Shown: one piece after another, positions 32,014 through 41,504 of the stretch | How positions within the stretch are numbered: the stretch's first letter is position 1 | Layout of the letters: each line of letters opens with the position of its first letter | Translations under genes and position numbers: made by a program | NCBI GenBank assembly: GCA_017541105.1 | Contig: JAFXZS010000002.1 | Location: 1-64,000 of the forward strand | Length of the DNA: 64,000 bases | Direction of reading: 5' to 3' | Origin: Clostridia bacterium | GTDB lineage: Bacteria; Bacillota; Clostridia; Christensenellales; Aristaeellaceae | Notes under the pieces: model-generated | The model's input: only the letters and a program-made list of their open reading frames with translations | Databases searched by the model: none | Told to the model about the DNA's origin: nothing

Positions 32014-32661
32014 ATGAACAGAGATATTGACAAGCACCGGATCGAGGCATTGTATGAAACACGTTTTCTGAAATGCTATGACCTGCGGTATGCGGAGGGG
32101 AAACATTATTATGAGGCTTCCCGGAGGGAACAAAACGACCTTGTGGCAGCAAAGACAGACACCGAATTCCGGGAAATGCTGCCCGACGCCGTTACGATCG
32201 CGGTCGTCCTGCACCTGCCCGGGAATGAGACAAGGCTGCTGATGTCCTATGAATACCGCTATCCCGTCGGTCAGTTTTTGCTCAGTCCGGTAGCGGGACT
32301 GCTGGACCCGAAGGATAAACAGAGCGACAATCCGCTGGTGAATGTCGCGGTGCGGGAAATCCGGGAAGAAACCGGCCTGACGGTGAAGGAAAGCGACCGG
32401 ATCCGTGTCCTGAACCCCTGCGCTTTCTCCACTCCCGGCATGACGGATGAGAGCAATGCTTTCCTGTGCGCGGAGATTACCCTGGACAGCCTGGAAGACC
32501 TGAACCAGGATGGCGCGGAGGGGTCGGAACTGTTTGACGGGTTTGAGCTGCTGGACCGGGAACACGCGCAGCAGATTTACCGGACCGGCCGGGATGACCA
32601 CGGGAATTTCTATTCCCTTGCGGCCTGGATGGTACTCGGCATTTTCCTTTCGATGTTCTGA
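32014..32661 (+). CDS. Nudix hydrolase (215 aa)
   Basis: The Nudix box starts at Gly in SPVAGLLDPKDKQ and ends in REIREETGL, with a spacing slightly longer than canonical. YEYRYPVGQFLLSPVAG is the ADP-ribose pyrophosphatase-like upstream motif. It would hydrolyse a nucleoside diphosphate derivative. CGGAGG precedes the ATG at 32014. Confidence 0.85.
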   Translation: MNRDIDKHRIEALYETRFLKCYDLRYAEGKHYYEASRREQNDLVAAKTDTEFREMLPDAVTIAVVLHLPGNETRLLMSYEYRYPVGQFLLSPVAGLLDPKDKQSDNPLVNVAVREIREETGLTVKESDRIRVLNPCAFSTPGMTDESNAFLCAEITLDSLEDLNQDGAEGSELFDGFELLDREHAQQIYRTGRDDHGNFYSLAAWMVLGIFLSMF

Positions 32662-32685
32662 CCGGAACCGGACCGGATGCCCGGA

Positions 32686-33735
32686 TTATCCTTTTACAGC
32701 CCGCATCTTTCTGCGCACTCTGCGAAGATGGCGTACAAACTCCCCTGAACGCAGCAGTTCTGTCAGGAGCAGCTGTTCCGTAACGGGGACAGAGCAGGAA
32801 AAAAAGCCGGCTTTTTCCTGGTACACGGGAAGCAGTGAAGGCGGAAGCACCATATAGCCGACCCGGAGGGCCGGCGACACAGTCCGTGTAAATGTGTTGA
32901 TATGTATGACTCTTTCCGGAGACAGGGAATATAATGTTTCTTCCGCTTTTGATGAAGCGGACAATTCGGAATCAAAATCATCCTCCACCAGATATCCGTT
33001 TCGCTGATCGGCCCATGAGATGTATTCACGGCGTTTTGAGGCTCCCGCGGTAACGCCTGTCGGCCAGCTGTGGAAAGGGGTCACATGAAGGATGGACGCA
33101 TCCGTGGCGGACAGCGCATCGCTGCTTATGCCATCTGCATTCATGGACAGCATGCGGCACGCGGCGCCCAGGCTGTCGTAGACGAGCCGGATTGCCTCAT
33201 AGGACGGAGATTCAAGGGCATAGGGGAAATCCGTGCCCAGAATACGGACGATCATGCTGTACAGATACTCCGCTCCCGAGCCGATAATAATCTGGGAAGG
33301 GGAAACAGGCATGCCGCGCTGGGATACGAGATATGCCGCCAGCGCTTCCCGGAGCTCGATGCAGCCTTTGTTGGGTGATTTTTCCATGATTTTTTCCCCC
33401 CAGACGGTCAGGACACTGCGCATTGCCCGGGAATAAGTGCCGAACGGAAGGATACTCCGGATTTCTTCTTTGGGGGAAGGATCCGGGATGTCGGGAATGG
33501 AAGGCAGCGCAATATTACCGCTTTCATGATATGCCACAAAGAAGCCGCTGCGCTCCCGGGCATTCAGCCAGCCTTCATCACAAAGGATCTCGTAAGCATG
33601 CTGCACGGTGATAAGGGAAAGACCTGATTCATGCGCTGTGGCACGTTTGGAAGGAAAGCGTTCCCCATAGGAATACACACCGGAAAGGATCTGGTTTTTC
33701 AAGTCCCGATACAGTTTCAGATAAGCTGCTTCCAT
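32686..33735 (-). CDS. MocR/PdxR-type regulator, short and lacking the PLP lysine
   Basis: A GntR winged helix (residues 1-70: GERFPSKRATAHESGLSLIT) is fused to an aminotransferase class I-like domain (SGAEYLYSMIVRI, TPFHSWPTGVTAG, LVEDDFDSE, TFTRTVSPALRVGYM). In active MocR proteins the segment is (S/T)K-x-L/V; here the codon is CGG, giving R284 in place of the Schiff-base lysine. The protein ends at 349 residues (MRAVKG), about 100 short. It lies divergent from the PLP-homeostasis and pyridoxamine kinase genes, fitting a PdxR role. Confidence 0.8.
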   Translation of the reverse strand: MEAAYLKLYRDLKNQILSGVYSYGERFPSKRATAHESGLSLITVQHAYEILCDEGWLNARERSGFFVAYHESGNIALPSIPDIPDPSPKEEIRSILPFGTYSRAMRSVLTVWGEKIMEKSPNKGCIELREALAAYLVSQRGMPVSPSQIIIGSGAEYLYSMIVRILGTDFPYALESPSYEAIRLVYDSLGAACRMLSMNADGISSDALSATDASILHVTPFHSWPTGVTAGASKRREYISWADQRNGYLVEDDFDSELSASSKAEETLYSLSPERVIHINTFTRTVSPALRVGYMVLPPSLLPVYQEKAGFFSCSVPVTEQLLLTELLRSGEFVRHLRRVRRKMRAVKG

Positions 33736-33773
33736 CTCATCAATGCCTCTCTTCCGGAATGGGATAAGTCCAA

Positions 33774-33833
33774 CTGGTTATATCCATTTTTCACAATCTG
33801 GTCATTTCGCAATGATCACATTTGGATTATACT
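33774..33833 (+). promoter_or_regulatory. Putative PdxR operator and promoter of the PLP genes
   Basis: CTGGTTA (33774-33780) and CTGGTCA (33798-33804) are direct repeats 24 bases apart. TTCGCA (33806-33811) and TATACT (33828-33833) form a promoter with a 16-bp spacer. MocR proteins usually bind such direct repeats. Confidence 0.45.
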
Positions 33834-33879
33834 CCCTTCCTGAAAGCGGTGTAAAGTACCCTGTAAGAGGAAGTGATGG

Positions 33880-34638
33880 ATGTTCATGAGCGATGAGAGG
33901 AATTCCGGAACCGGTATTGCGGACCGCCTTTCGTATGTCCGCGGCAGAATCAGGGCCGCCTGCGAAAGATCCGGACGCCGTCCGGAAGATGTGACACTGA
34001 TTGCGGTCAGCAAGACAAAACCCATGTCCGATATTCTGGAAGCATGGAAAGCGGGCGCAACCCACTTTGGGGAAAACTATGTCCAGGAATTGATGCAGAA
34101 AGAAGAGGCGTTTGAGAACACCGGAGCAGCGGAGCCGATCCGATGGCATATGATCGGACACCTGCAGAAAAACAAGGTGAAATATCTGATCGGACATACG
34201 GCGCTGATTCATTCGGTGGATTCCATACCGCTTGCGGAACAGATTGAGAAGGAAGCAGCGAAAAGAGACCAGGCGGTCCGGATCCTTCTGGAAGTAAACG
34301 CTGCCCGGGAAGAGAGCAAGTGGGGATTTGATCCGTCTGCTGTATTTCAGGCAGCCCGGGAAATCTCGGCGTTCCCGCACGTCAGAGTTCTCGGCCTGAT
34401 GACATCAGCTCCCTATACGGAGGAACCGGAAACGAACCGGATTTATTTCCGCGGGCTGCATGAATGTGCCCAACGCCTGGCTTCAGAAAAACTGCTTTCG
34501 GTATCGGAACCGGATTTCCGCGTGCCGGTCCTTTCCATGGGCATGACCGGCGACTATGAAGTGGCTGTTGAGGAAGGGGCCACCATGGTGCGCGTGGGCA
34601 CGGGGATTTTCGGAGAACGCCATTTACAAACAGTTTAG
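33880..34638 (+). CDS. PLP homeostasis protein (YggS/PLPBP family)
   Basis: The AVSKTKP motif with K45 binds PLP. FGENYVQELMQK, WHMIGHLQKNKVK and SMGMTGDYEVAVEEGATMVRVGTGIFG complete the family pattern. It holds PLP and buffers its level and does not catalyse a reaction. The length of 252 residues is normal. Its stop overlaps the ribosome binding site of the kinase gene that follows. Confidence 0.95.
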   Translation: MFMSDERNSGTGIADRLSYVRGRIRAACERSGRRPEDVTLIAVSKTKPMSDILEAWKAGATHFGENYVQELMQKEEAFENTGAAEPIRWHMIGHLQKNKVKYLIGHTALIHSVDSIPLAEQIEKEAAKRDQAVRILLEVNAAREESKWGFDPSAVFQAAREISAFPHVRVLGLMTSAPYTEEPETNRIYFRGLHECAQRLASEKLLSVSEPDFRVPVLSMGMTGDYEVAVEEGATMVRVGTGIFGERHLQTV

Positions 34639-34651
34639 GAGGAAAAGAAAC

Positions 34652-35494
34652 ATGAAAAGAATACTGACAATCCAGGATATATCCTGCTTCGGGAAATGCT
34701 CCCTGACAGTCGCTCTGCCGCTGTTGTCAGCCATGGGAATTGAAACCGTGATTCTGCCTACGGCGGTACTCAGCACGCACACGCTGTTTAAAGGCTTCAC
34801 ATGCAAGGATCTTTCGGATCAGCTGACGCCTATCACCAATCACTGGAAGCAGGAAGGGATTACCTTCGACGCGATCTATACCGGGTATCTGGGCACTGAA
34901 GAGGAGATTGACACGGTCATCAGCATCATCAAGACCTTCAGGAACGAACATACCCTTGTTTTTGTGGATCCGGCCATGGGAGACAACGGAAAGCTGTATC
35001 CGGCGTTTGATGAGCATTACGCAAAAAAGAATGCCGATCTCTGCGCTGTCGCGGATCTGGCTGATCCGAATCTCACGGAGGCCAGTTTTCTGACCGGACT
35101 GCCTTATCGTGAAACGTATACCGAAGCATATATCAGGGAAATGCTGCTGGCCCTGGCGAACCTCGGGACGAAAACGCCGATTCTGACGGGCGTCTCTCTC
35201 AAGGAAGGGAAAACCGGCGCGATGGGGTATGACACGGAGACGAAAGAATTCTTCAGCTATCAGAACGACAGGATTCCGGCAGCGTATCACGGTACCGGGG
35301 ATATCTTCTCGAGCGTTCTTGCAGGCGCTTTCGTGCTGGGCATTGACAGGACGAATGCGCTGAAGGTCGCCGCGGATTATACGGCGCAGACGATTGACGA
35401 GACCCTGAAAAATCCGGACAATCCCTGGTATGGGGTAGACTTTGAGGCAACAATCCCGGCGCTTGTATCTTCATTGAACGAATTGAGGCAATAA
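34652..35494 (+). CDS. pdxY: Pyridoxamine/pyridoxal kinase
   Basis: This is a ribokinase-fold vitamin B6 kinase: ISCFGKCSLTVALPLLSAMG near the N-terminus, VDPAMGDNGKLYPAF, and the anion-hole and catalytic Asp in AAYHGTGDIFSSVLAGA. It phosphorylates pyridoxal/pyridoxamine with ATP in the B6 salvage pathway. The length is 280 residues and AGGAGG precedes the ATG at 34652. With the preceding PLP-binding protein and the divergent MocR regulator it forms a B6-salvage locus. Confidence 0.93.
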   Translation: MKRILTIQDISCFGKCSLTVALPLLSAMGIETVILPTAVLSTHTLFKGFTCKDLSDQLTPITNHWKQEGITFDAIYTGYLGTEEEIDTVISIIKTFRNEHTLVFVDPAMGDNGKLYPAFDEHYAKKNADLCAVADLADPNLTEASFLTGLPYRETYTEAYIREMLLALANLGTKTPILTGVSLKEGKTGAMGYDTETKEFFSYQNDRIPAAYHGTGDIFSSVLAGAFVLGIDRTNALKVAADYTAQTIDETLKNPDNPWYGVDFEATIPALVSSLNELRQ

Positions 35495-35604
35495 TCCCGG
35501 ACGGTTTCCCCGAAAAGGATCCGTTTTTCGGGGAACATCCCGATGGGTTTGAACAGAAGGCAGACCGGACAGGATCCGCCGACCGGCAGGGGAAGGATCA
35601 ATAT

Positions 35605-36483
35605 ATGCATTTTGTGGACGCAAAGGGAATCCTGACCGGCGGGAAAAACCATTACGGGATGAACATTTACCGCGGATGTTCCCACGGCTGCATTTACTGT
35701 GACAGCCGAAGCAGGTGCTATCAGTTTACCCACGCGTTTGAGGATATCGAGGTGAAACAGAACGCGCCGGAGCTGCTGGAGCAGGCGCTGAAGGCCAAAA
35801 GGCAGAAGGGAATGATCGGTACCGGCTCCATGTCGGATCCGTATATGCACTGCGAGGAAAAACTCGGCCTGACCCGGAAATGCCTGGAGATTATCTGCAA
35901 ATACGGATTCGGCGCGGCAGTGCAGACAAAATCCGACCGGATTATGCGGGACATCGATCTGCTGGACGAGATCAACCGGAAGACAAAATGCGTCGTCCAG
36001 ATGACGCTGACGACATTTGACAGCCGGCTGTGCAGGATCATTGAACCGAATGTGTGCGATACCCAGAGGCGGATTGAAGTCCTGGAAAAGATGCGGGACC
36101 GGGGGATTCCCACAGTTGTCTGGCTCACGCCGATCCTGCCGTTTATCAACGACACGCGGGAAAACATACAGGCGATTCTTGAAGCCTGCGCGCAGGCGAA
36201 GGTCAGGGGGATCATTTGCTTTGACATGGGACTGACGCTCCGGGAAGGAGACCGGGAATACTATTACGCAGCACTGGACAGGCATTTTCCCGGACTGAAG
36301 GAACGATATATCAGGACATACGGCAATGCCTATGAAGTTCCCAGCCCGCACAGGGAACTGCTGACGGATTTGTTCCGGACATTCTGCCGGGAGCATGAAA
36401 TCCTGTACAGACCGGAGGAGTGCTTCGATTATATGCACCATCTTCCGGAAAAGTATCGGCAGATGACCTTTCTGGACGGATAA
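35605..36483 (+). CDS. SplB-like radical SAM protein
   Basis: The CxxxCxxC cluster motif is CSHGCIYC (C25, C29, C32), preceded by GMNIYRGCSHG as in spore-photoproduct-lyase-like proteins. FGAAVQTKSDRI and TVVWLTPILPFINDT are typical. Its substrate is unknown; the SPL-conserved extra Cys is not evident. AAGGA precedes the ATG at 35605. Confidence 0.85.
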   Translation: MHFVDAKGILTGGKNHYGMNIYRGCSHGCIYCDSRSRCYQFTHAFEDIEVKQNAPELLEQALKAKRQKGMIGTGSMSDPYMHCEEKLGLTRKCLEIICKYGFGAAVQTKSDRIMRDIDLLDEINRKTKCVVQMTLTTFDSRLCRIIEPNVCDTQRRIEVLEKMRDRGIPTVVWLTPILPFINDTRENIQAILEACAQAKVRGIICFDMGLTLREGDREYYYAALDRHFPGLKERYIRTYGNAYEVPSPHRELLTDLFRTFCREHEILYRPEECFDYMHHLPEKYRQMTFLDG

Positions 36484-36545
36484 CAACACGGATTCGGGAC
36501 GGAACGGAGTATTTCGGCGAAAAATATACAGGAGCAGGCAGTGAA

Positions 36546-37313
36546 ATGAAAGAATACAGCAAGCAGAACAAGAAAGCATGGGAATACGACGCATATGCAT
36601 TCTGGATAAGGACTTCAGGCACTCCTGCCGAACGCGCCGAAAGGGATATGGAAAATCCGGAACGGATGTTGAGGCGCTATGCGGGATACTTTGATCAGTA
36701 TCAGGGTATTAAGGTCGCGAATATCTGCGGATCCTGCGGGAAAAAGGCTGTTCCGCTGGCTCTGCTGGGCGCCGACGTGACCGTGTTCGACATCTCTGAA
36801 GCGAACAGGAAGTATGCCATGGAAGTGGCGGAGGCGGCCCATGTCAGGATCGGCTATGAAGTATGCGATATTCTGGAGATCGACAGAGAAAAATACGGGA
36901 ATACCTTTGATGTCGTATTCATGGAAGGAGGAATCCTGCACTATTTCCATGATCCCGACGAGTTTATGCGGATGATGAATTCCCTGCTGAAGGCGGGCGG
37001 GAAAATGATTTGCAGCGATTTTCATCCTTTTACGAAGATTAAGGATATCCTGAAGTTTGAGACACCTTCCATGAGCTATTTTTCCACGGAGGTCTTCGAA
37101 GGCGAGATGGCGCATGCCCGTTTCTATGATGAAAAGATCCGCAGCCGGATGCCGAAGTGCAGTTACAGGAAATACACAATCAGCGAGATTATCAACGCGA
37201 TCATCCGGAACGGTTTTTGTCTGAAGCAGTTTGACGAACATCCGTCATGGGAAGACGACAGGCTTCCGGGAGAGTTTACGGCTGTCGCAATCAAACAACA
37301 GAGCGTGGAATGA
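36546..37313 (+). CDS. SAM-dependent methyltransferase (class I)
   Basis: The SAM-binding loop is VANICGSCGKKAVPLALLGA, followed by VTVFDISEANRKYA, and the motif FDVVFMEGGILHYFHD. The length is 255 residues. I chose the ATG at 36546; the frame is open for 42 more codons that overlap the radical SAM gene. The substrate is unknown. Confidence 0.85.
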   Translation: MKEYSKQNKKAWEYDAYAFWIRTSGTPAERAERDMENPERMLRRYAGYFDQYQGIKVANICGSCGKKAVPLALLGADVTVFDISEANRKYAMEVAEAAHVRIGYEVCDILEIDREKYGNTFDVVFMEGGILHYFHDPDEFMRMMNSLLKAGGKMICSDFHPFTKIKDILKFETPSMSYFSTEVFEGEMAHARFYDEKIRSRMPKCSYRKYTISEIINAIIRNGFCLKQFDEHPSWEDDRLPGEFTAVAIKQQSVE

Positions 37314-37392
37314 CGGGAACTCCATGCGCCTACGGGAAACCGGAAAACCATGAGGCTTCGGGTCCGGGCAGGAAAGGGGAAGAACGACAGAG

Positions 37393-38226
37393 ATGGGAAG
37401 CATTCTGACGAAGGACGGAATTCATCTGCATTATGATGAATACGGTTCGGGCAATCGGATCATTCTTTCTGCCCAGGCCGGGTTTTATCCCTCCGGACTG
37501 CAGCAGAGGCTGGCAGGGCAGGGATACCATGTTTACTGCATGACACTCCGGGGCTTTGCGCCGTCTTCCTATGTGGCGGAGGACTATGGGGATGGCTGGT
37601 ATGATGTTTTCGCAGATGATGTGATCTGCCTTGCCGATACACTGGGGATCGGCACGTTTTTCTATCTCGGCGCATCCCACGGCGCCGGGGTGGGCTGGCA
37701 TCTGGTGCTTCGGCATTCGGAACGGATCCGGGCATTTGCCGCCGTGGTGCCGGGACCCCACAGCCTGGCGAAAGGGACCATGTCCTACCGGCAGATGCTG
37801 ATGCAGGGCATTATCTCCGAAGCGCCGCCTTTTGATCCGCCGATCGACGACGATCCGGACAGGGAAGCGCGCCGCCTGAAGCGGCAGCAGTGGCTGAACG
37901 GCCTTCCGGAAGCGGATCCCCGGGAGAAGGCGATCGATTACGGGAGACCGCTGATGCGCTGCGAAACAGAAGAAAACCTGTGCGAAGCATTGGCATCCGT
38001 TCGGACGCCGACACTGATTCTGGGCGGAACGGAGGATCCGATCAGCACGCCGGAGCTGATGATGCGGACGGCCCGCTGCCTGCCGCACTGCAAGCTGGTG
38101 ATGTATTCCAACTGCGGGCACAATATTGATACGGATCTGACGGAAGAGCTGGCCCAGGAGACAGACCGCTTTCTGGCACAGGCGGAAGCAAACGGAAAAT
38201 GGTACGCGCCTGTCACAGATGGCTGA
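37393..38226 (+). CDS. Alpha/beta hydrolase (277 aa)
   Basis: The nucleophile elbow is LGASHGAG, with Asp in GGTEDPIS and His in CGHNID. The N-terminus (LTKDGIHLHYDEYGSG) is that of alpha/beta hydrolase fold-1 proteins. No secretion signal is present. It lies between the methyltransferase and the convergent MATE gene. Confidence 0.85.
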   Translation: MGSILTKDGIHLHYDEYGSGNRIILSAQAGFYPSGLQQRLAGQGYHVYCMTLRGFAPSSYVAEDYGDGWYDVFADDVICLADTLGIGTFFYLGASHGAGVGWHLVLRHSERIRAFAAVVPGPHSLAKGTMSYRQMLMQGIISEAPPFDPPIDDDPDREARRLKRQQWLNGLPEADPREKAIDYGRPLMRCETEENLCEALASVRTPTLILGGTEDPISTPELMMRTARCLPHCKLVMYSNCGHNIDTDLTEELAQETDRFLAQAEANGKWYAPVTDG

Positions 38227-38240
38227 CTGGTATTCCCGTT

Positions 38241-39611
38241 TTATTCCATGATATTTTCCCTGGTGATGTTCCGCAGCCACTTCCGGCTCCGGTAATGCCC
38301 GATGACCCACGGCCATTTCACAAATTCATCTGTACACAGCAGGAAATAAACCCACATGGGCGGCAGCTTCAGCACGGCCGCCGCCAGGAATCCCAGGGGC
38401 ACGGCGTACAGCCACATATCGACAGAGTCGCAGATGAAACCGAAGCGGCTGTCTCCGCCTGCCCGGAACACACCGGCAATCAGCGTGGTATTCACCGCCT
38501 GACCCATTACGTAGTAGGTATTGATCCAGAGCATTCCCCGCAGAAAGCCCTTGCCGGTTTCCGTCAGGTTCGCAAAACGCAGTACAAACGGCATGGATGC
38601 CAGGACGATCAGCCCGCCCGCAAGTCCGGAGAGGACCGTCAGTTTCATGAGAGCCCGGGCGCTCTTTTCAGCTTCATCCATCTGCCCGCTTCCAAGCAGC
38701 TGCCCCAGCAGGATTCCCCCGCCGCTGGCCACACTGAAGCACAGCACCGTGCCGAAGGTCCGAACCAGGGAGGTGAAGGAGTTGGCCGCCACCATATCGG
38801 TGCCGAGGAACTGCCCGATAATAACCGAATACATGGAGAAAGCCAATCCCCAGGACACATCGTTCAGGGTGGCCGGCATTGCCATCCGCAGGAAATCCCG
38901 GAACAGCACTTTGCTTCTGATCAGCATATGGGACAGCTTAAGCCGGATATCCCGGCTCCGGGCGGAAACGAACAGAGACAGAACCAATTCCACGACCCGG
39001 GAGATGGATGTTGCCAGCGCCACACCGGCCGCGCCGCGTAAAGGCGGCTCAAAGGGGCCAAAGATGAACAGCGCGTTCAGCAGGATATTCAGCGTAAAGG
39101 TGACAGTATTCAACGCTGTGCTGACGGCCACCCGGCCTACGGACCGGAGCGTGGCCAGATAGATCTCGATCAGCCCCGAACAGATATAGGCGGCAGACAC
39201 GTACCGCAGGTACTGTGAACCGATGCTGATCAGTGTCGGATCGGGAGTAAAGACGCGCATCATCCATTCCGGTACGGACAGGGCGGCGACCGAGAACAGC
39301 AGGCTGATGCCGACGGAAAAGCGCAGCGCGATGCCTTCCACCGCGTCCACTGCCCGCATGTCCCCTTTGCCGAAATACTGAGCGCTCAGCATGGTTACAC
39401 CGGTGCCCAGGCCGTACAGGATCATGAACAGGATACTCGCATACTGGGCTGCCAGAGATACGGCGGAAATGTGTTCCTGCCCTACGCAGTTCAACATCAG
39501 AACATCCGCGGAACTGACCGCGGCGCTCAGCAGGTTCTGCAGGACAATCGGCAGTGTCAGTTTCAGGATTCCGCTGTAAACCGTTCGTTCTCCAGGCTTA
39601 ACGTGGTTCAT
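38241..39611 (-). CDS. MATE-family efflux transporter
   Basis: The protein has 456 residues with twelve hydrophobic segments; LPIVLQNLLSAAVSSADVLM and a mirrored second half fit the MATE fold, in the DinF/NorM-like group. It would export cationic drugs in exchange for Na+ or H+. Its ATG lies 30 bases after the ABC-F stop codon, so the two resistance-type genes probably share a transcript. Confidence 0.9.
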   Translation of the reverse strand: MNHVKPGERTVYSGILKLTLPIVLQNLLSAAVSSADVLMLNCVGQEHISAVSLAAQYASILFMILYGLGTGVTMLSAQYFGKGDMRAVDAVEGIALRFSVGISLLFSVAALSVPEWMMRVFTPDPTLISIGSQYLRYVSAAYICSGLIEIYLATLRSVGRVAVSTALNTVTFTLNILLNALFIFGPFEPPLRGAAGVALATSISRVVELVLSLFVSARSRDIRLKLSHMLIRSKVLFRDFLRMAMPATLNDVSWGLAFSMYSVIIGQFLGTDMVAANSFTSLVRTFGTVLCFSVASGGGILLGQLLGSGQMDEAEKSARALMKLTVLSGLAGGLIVLASMPFVLRFANLTETGKGFLRGMLWINTYYVMGQAVNTTLIAGVFRAGGDSRFGFICDSVDMWLYAVPLGFLAAAVLKLPPMWVYFLLCTDEFVKWPWVIGHYRSRKWLRNITRENIME

Positions 39612-39641
39612 GATCTTTTTCTCCGGTCTGTTTTGAGATTC

Positions 39642-41306
39642 TCAGGACAGACTCTTCAGCCTCCGGATTTCTTCTGCCAGGCGCATAAATTCCGCCTGCA
39701 GTTCTTCCGGATGATCTCCCTTCTGCGGAGCGGACATCCGCGCGGACAACACAGCCATTTGCATTTCCATCCGGCTGACAGCGAGGCTCCGGTCTTCTGC
39801 CGCCGGATTTTTCTTCTTCGGCGCCTTCATCTCTTCCCACCCACCCTCGAAGGTTTTCAGGGATTCTCCTTCGAAGCAGACGATCCGGGTGGAAGCCTTC
39901 CGGATAAACTCTTCGTCGTGGCTGACAAACAGCAATGTCCCGCCGTAACCGGCCAGCAGCTTTTCCAGCTCTTCCATGGTAAACAGGTCCAGGTGATTGG
40001 TCGGTTCATCCAGCAGCAGCAGATTGCAATCCATCAGCAGCAGCCTGCCCAGCGCTGTTTTGGCTTTTTCACCGCCCGATAAAAGCTTTACGGGCTTGAA
40101 CACATGATCCCCGGTAATCCCCAGGCAGGCCATGACGGTCCGGGCAAAATGCTCCGGGTGAACGGATTCCCGCAGGATGTTTTCCAGGACGGTTTTTTCC
40201 GGGTCCAGCGTGCTTTCGTGATGCTGATCGAACCAGCCGATCCGCACGGCAGGATTCAGACGGACGGTTCCCTGCAGCCGGACGGAGCTTCCTTCCTGCT
40301 CCGTCAGGGTGCGGAGCAGGGTGGTCTTTCCGCAGCCGTTCAGCCCAGTCAGCGCGGTGCGGCTGCCGGTTGGCAGGATGAAGCCGGTATTCCGCAGGAG
40401 TGTTTTTTTGCCGGCGGTCAGGGATTCACAGCGGAAGGACAGGGCTTCCCTGGCTTCCACCGGATGGCTGACGCCGAGCTTCATCCGGATTTCCGGCAAT
40501 GCCCGGGGCTTCTCCTTTACTTCCAGATGTTCGATCCGGTTCTGAATCGTGCGTTTTGCGTGGCTCAGCTGGAGTACGGAGTCTGTCCATTCCCGCTTGT
40601 GCAGCCTTGCTTCACTGTTTCCCATGCGGGACGGCGCTTTTTTGACCTGAGACGCACGCTCTGCCATCCGCTGGGCGGATTCCTTCAGCCGCCGCTGCTC
40701 GGAGCGGTACTGTTCATATTCAAAGGCAGCGCGTTCCCGCTGCCGCAGGCGTTCTGCCATGAAGGCGTCGTATCCTCCCGGGAAATCAGAGATTTTCCCG
40801 TCTTCCAGATACCAGATTCTTGTACAGAGCTGCCGAAGCAGCGCACGGTCATGGGAAACCAGCAGCACCGCTCCGGGAAAGTCCAGCAGCTTTCGCAGCA
40901 ACAGACGCTGCCCTTCCTGATCCAGATCCGTAGTCGGCTCGTCCGCGAGCAGCAAACCGGGACGCGCGGAAAGGGCGCCGGAAATCCGGTTTCTGGTCAT
41001 TTCTCCTCCGGACAGGCCTTCCCGGTTTTCCCGGGTCCGGAAGACCGCACGGGTTTCTTCATCCGTGCCGGCATCCGCGTTCCCCTGCTGATGAATCATG
41101 GCTGCCGGAGAGAAACGGCGCACCGTTCCCTCCTCCGGCGCAAGTTCCCCTGCCAGGATGCGCATCAGTGTCGTTTTTCCCGCGCCGTTCTCTCCGATCA
41201 GTCCGATCTTTTCTTCCTCATAGATTGCCAGCCTGTCGATGGACAGCAGCTGACGGTCTCCGAAGGATAAGCGGAGATCCTTCGCTTCCAATATCATCTT
41301 ATTCAT
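39642..41306 (-). CDS. ABC-F ribosome-protection-type ATPase
   Basis: Two nucleotide-binding domains without membrane segments: Walker A GENGAGKTT and GLNGCGKTT, signatures LSGGEMTRNR and LSGGEKAKTA, Walker B DEPTTDLD and DEPTNHLD. The linker between them carries the helical hairpin region around ERASQVKKAPSRMGNSEAR. Members of the ARE ABC-F group dislodge macrolide, lincosamide or streptogramin drugs from the ribosome. The length is 554 residues with the ATG at 41306. The leader structure described separately supports an antibiotic-resistance role. Confidence 0.88.
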   Translation of the reverse strand: MNKMILEAKDLRLSFGDRQLLSIDRLAIYEEEKIGLIGENGAGKTTLMRILAGELAPEEGTVRRFSPAAMIHQQGNADAGTDEETRAVFRTRENREGLSGGEMTRNRISGALSARPGLLLADEPTTDLDQEGQRLLLRKLLDFPGAVLLVSHDRALLRQLCTRIWYLEDGKISDFPGGYDAFMAERLRQRERAAFEYEQYRSEQRRLKESAQRMAERASQVKKAPSRMGNSEARLHKREWTDSVLQLSHAKRTIQNRIEHLEVKEKPRALPEIRMKLGVSHPVEAREALSFRCESLTAGKKTLLRNTGFILPTGSRTALTGLNGCGKTTLLRTLTEQEGSSVRLQGTVRLNPAVRIGWFDQHHESTLDPEKTVLENILRESVHPEHFARTVMACLGITGDHVFKPVKLLSGGEKAKTALGRLLLMDCNLLLLDEPTNHLDLFTMEELEKLLAGYGGTLLFVSHDEEFIRKASTRIVCFEGESLKTFEGGWEEMKAPKKKNPAAEDRSLAVSRMEMQMAVLSARMSAPQKGDHPEELQAEFMRLAEEIRRLKSLS

Positions 41307-41313
41307 GAAAAAA

Positions 41314-41335
41314 CTCCTCTCAAGCCGCGGAGGAG
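41314..41335 (-). promoter_or_regulatory. Hairpin sequestering the ABC-F Shine-Dalgarno
   Basis: On the minus strand CTCCTC (41335-41330) pairs with GAGGAG (41319-41314), which is the ribosome binding site of the ABC-F gene. The loop is ten bases. Confidence 0.6.
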
Positions 41336-41449
41336 GTGTAAGCAAACGCAAAGAAAGCAGGCGTCCGGTTTTCGCTTCACGCAACCTCCAGACGGCAGCA
41401 CAAACAATTCGCCCGGACAAAACCGGCCCGGACTTTTTGCCGCCGAATA

Positions 41450-41467
41450 TCAGTTGCGAATTTTCAT
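41450..41467 (-). CDS. Putative 5-aa uORF in the ABC-F leader
   Basis: ATG AAA ATT CGC AAC TGA (MKIRN) lies about 30 bases after the predicted transcript start, with AAAGGAAGG 13 bases upstream. Very short uORFs of this kind act in ribosome-mediated attenuation of ABC-F genes. Support is by position and analogy only. Confidence 0.4.
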   Translation of the reverse strand: MKIRN

Positions 41468-41504
41468 CAGTCCGAAAAAACCTTCCTTTCTGTGAACTGA
41501 GCAA

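Noticed and set aside
40104-41270. A 388-codon open frame on the plus strand
   Set aside because: It is antisense to the ABC-F gene and has no domain or ribosome binding site.
41306-41504. A 66-residue N-terminal extension of the ABC-F protein
   Set aside because: It translates the leader and attenuator sequence; the ATG at 41306 has a good ribosome binding site and is where ABC-F homology begins.
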